DNA from: Petrolisthes cinctipes
Lineage: Eukaryota; Arthropoda; Malacostraca; Decapoda; Porcellanidae
NCBI GenBank assembly: GCA_033782935.1
Contig: JAWQEG010000279.1
Span: forward strand, 954,001-1,018,000
Direction of reading: 5' to 3'
DNA length: 64,000 nt
Position 1 is the stretch's first letter, and each line of letters begins with the position of its first letter. The position numbers and the translations under genes were made by a program. Shown here one piece after another: positions 62,705 through 64,000 of this stretch. The notes under the pieces are model-generated. The model did not search any database, was not told the DNA's origin, and was given only the letters and a program-made list of their open reading frames with translations.

Positions 62705-64000
62705 TATCGATTTCTAGCATGTTATGGGCGTATATCTTGAAAATATTCTAGCACTGAGTAGGCATATATAGATCGCTTCTGGGACCCAAAAATATCGAAT
62801 TTTCGGGTGTTCTGAGCCTGAATTTGGGATATAAACGGGTACAGAAGATGAATACACATATTCACTTTGGGCACCTAAAATATTGATTTTCAGCATGTTT
62901 TGGGCCTCTACTTTGAAAATACTCTAACACGGAGTAGGCATGTACAGATCGCTTCTGGGAATCAAAAATATCGAATTTTCGGGGGTTTTGAGCCTGAATT
63001 TGAGATATAAACGGGTACAGAAGATGCATGCACATATCGACTTTGGCCACCTAAAATATCGATTTTTAGCATGTTTTAAACCTATATTTTGAAAACATTC
63101 TAACACTGAGTAGGCATGTACAGATCGCTTCTGGGACCAAAAAATATCGAGTTTTCGGGTGTTTTGAGCCTGAATTTGGGAAATAAACAGGTACAGAAGA
63201 TGCATACACATATTGACTTTGGGCACCTAAAATATCGATGTTCAGCATGTTTTGTGCCTGTAAATTGAAAATACTCTAACACGGAGTAGGCATGTACAGA
63301 TCGCTTCTGGGACCCAAAAATGTTGAATTTTCTGGTGTTTTGAGCCAGAATTTGAGATATAAACGGGTACTGAAGATGCATGCACATATCGACTTTTTGC
63401 ACCTAAAATATCGATTTTGAGCATGTTTTGGGCCTGTATTTTGAAAATACTCTAACACGGAGTAGGCATGTACAGGTCGCTTCTGGTACACAAAAATATC
63501 GAAATTTCGAGTGTTTTGAGCCTGAATTTGGGAAATAAACGGGTACAGAAGATGCATAAACATATTAACTTTGGGCACCAAAAATATCGATTATCAGCAT
63601 GTTTTGGGCCTGTATATTGAAAATACTCTAACACGGAGTAGGCATGTACAGATCGCTTCTGAGACCCAAAAATATCGAATTTTCGGGTGTTTTTAGCCTG
63701 AATTTGAGATATAAACGGGTACAGAAGATGCATTCACATATCGACTTTGGGCACACAAAATATCGATTTTGAGTATGTTTTGGGCCTACATCTTGAAAAT
63801 ATTCTAGCACTGAGAAGGCATGTGCAGACTGCTTCTGGAACCCAAAATTATCGAATTTTCGTGTGTTTTGAGCCTGAATTTGAGATATAAACGGGTACAG
63901 AATATGCATGCACATATCGACTTTGGGCACCTAAAATATCGATTTTTAGCATGTTTTAGGCGTATATTTTGAAAACATTCTAGCACTGAGTAAACATGTA
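62705..64000 (+). repeat. HOR-F copy 4, cut by window edge
   Basis: The landmark monomer is at 62719 and the next seven monomers follow the order of section a in copies 1 to 3. The last monomers (TAGGCGTATATTTTG with GAGTAAACATGTA) resemble those near 43890 and 58850, so this copy seems to skip ahead from section a's early part to its later part at about 63850. Confidence 0.82.
63937..64000 (+). repeat. partial monomer at right window edge
   Basis: The first 64 bases of an A half-unit end the window in ACATGTA, so the array continues to the right as well. The true array is longer than 64 kb. Confidence 0.95.

Larger units (their letters stand above)
1..64000 (+). repeat. 176-bp tandem satellite array, whole window
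   Basis: The entire window is head-to-tail copies of one unit of about 176 bp. The block around GCATGTACAGATCGCTTCTG recurs at 121, 297, 473, 649, 825 and 1002, and still on the same grid at 10325, 20357, 30208, 41117 and 63997. The net offset over 363 periods is about -12 bp. All copies seen are in one orientation, and no foreign insertion was found. The hand-made consensus is about 39% GC with six CpGs per unit. Known biology: nucleosome-length satellites with higher-order repeats usually form centromeres or adjacent heterochromatin. Inference: this is a centromeric or pericentromeric array of a eukaryote, perhaps a plant. I do not recognise the satellite family, so species and chromosome position stay open. 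Confidence 0.98.

Noticed and set aside
1..64000. CRISPR array
   Set aside because: The repeats are 176 bp with no unique spacers between them. The whole unit is repeated, which is a satellite pattern.
1..64000. Transposon, LTR or target-site duplication within the array
   Set aside because: Every line read is satellite on the 176-bp grid. No terminal repeats, poly-A tails or coding remnants of mobile elements were seen.
1..64000. Ribosomal intergenic spacer or telomere-associated repeat
   Set aside because: No rRNA-like sequence, no telomere motif runs and no non-repetitive flanks are present.
1..64000. Bacterial or phage system, operon or defence island
   Set aside because: There are no coding genes, ribosome binding sites or operon-like spacing; the content is eukaryotic-type satellite.

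Overview
The window is one uninterrupted tandem-repeat (satellite) array from base 1 to base 64000. The repeat unit is about 176 bp, and every copy I followed lies in the same orientation. I see no gene, RNA gene, transposon, CRISPR array or unique-sequence island. Counting from landmarks, 363 complete monomers lie between bases 61 and 63936, with a partial monomer at each edge. The 176-bp grid drifts by only about 12-17 bp over 64 kb, so nearly all gains and losses were of whole monomers. The consensus is about 39% GC (hand count). A homogeneous, nucleosome-sized, gene-free array with higher-order structure is typical of a eukaryotic centromere or of pericentromeric or other heterochromatin. 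The monomer length would fit many plant centromeric satellites, but I do not recognise the family and cannot name the organism. It does not read like primate alpha satellite or Arabidopsis CEN180.

Monomer structure. Each 176-bp unit is itself an ancient duplication of an 88-bp element. Half A (reference 61-148) and half B (149-236) match at about 60 of 88 consensus positions without gaps, and both begin at a TATCGA motif. Half A carries a near-perfect AT-rich dyad. Half B carries a sequence resembling a degenerate CENP-B box. At least five monomer subfamilies are interleaved and can be told apart in the A half just before the GAGTAGGCATGTACAGATCGC-like block.

Higher-order layout. Bases 1-23000 hold several medium repeats: a 20-monomer-spaced pair (0.2/3.7 kb), HOR-A (15/16 monomers, 5.2-10.9 kb), HOR-B (11 monomers, 14.0-17.7 kb, with a diverged third copy at 18.8-20.7 kb containing a tandem trimer), and a diverged relative of HOR-A at 21.5-22.5 kb. 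Bases 23000-41000 hold HOR-C (17 monomers, 25.2-30.7 kb), a dimer repeat (31.3-32.0 kb), HOR-D (a nearly identical 7-monomer, 1232-bp tandem duplication, 34.8-37.3 kb) and a weak 4-monomer periodicity (38.1-39.1 kb). Bases 41057-64000 are the large HOR-F: three complete copies of about 6.2, 7.0 and 8.5 kb (35, 40 and 48 monomers) and the start of a fourth. Each copy has an 'a' and a 'b' section opening with the same landmark monomer. Copy-length differences are largely explained by nested whole-monomer duplications.

There are no genes to work together. Any function is likely structural (chromatin or kinetochore foundation, or heterochromatin), which is inferred from class and not shown by the sequence. 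The many 60-120-codon minus-strand open frames are by-products of the repeat and are not annotated as genes. HOR boundaries are approximate because they come from reading landmarks and not from an alignment.
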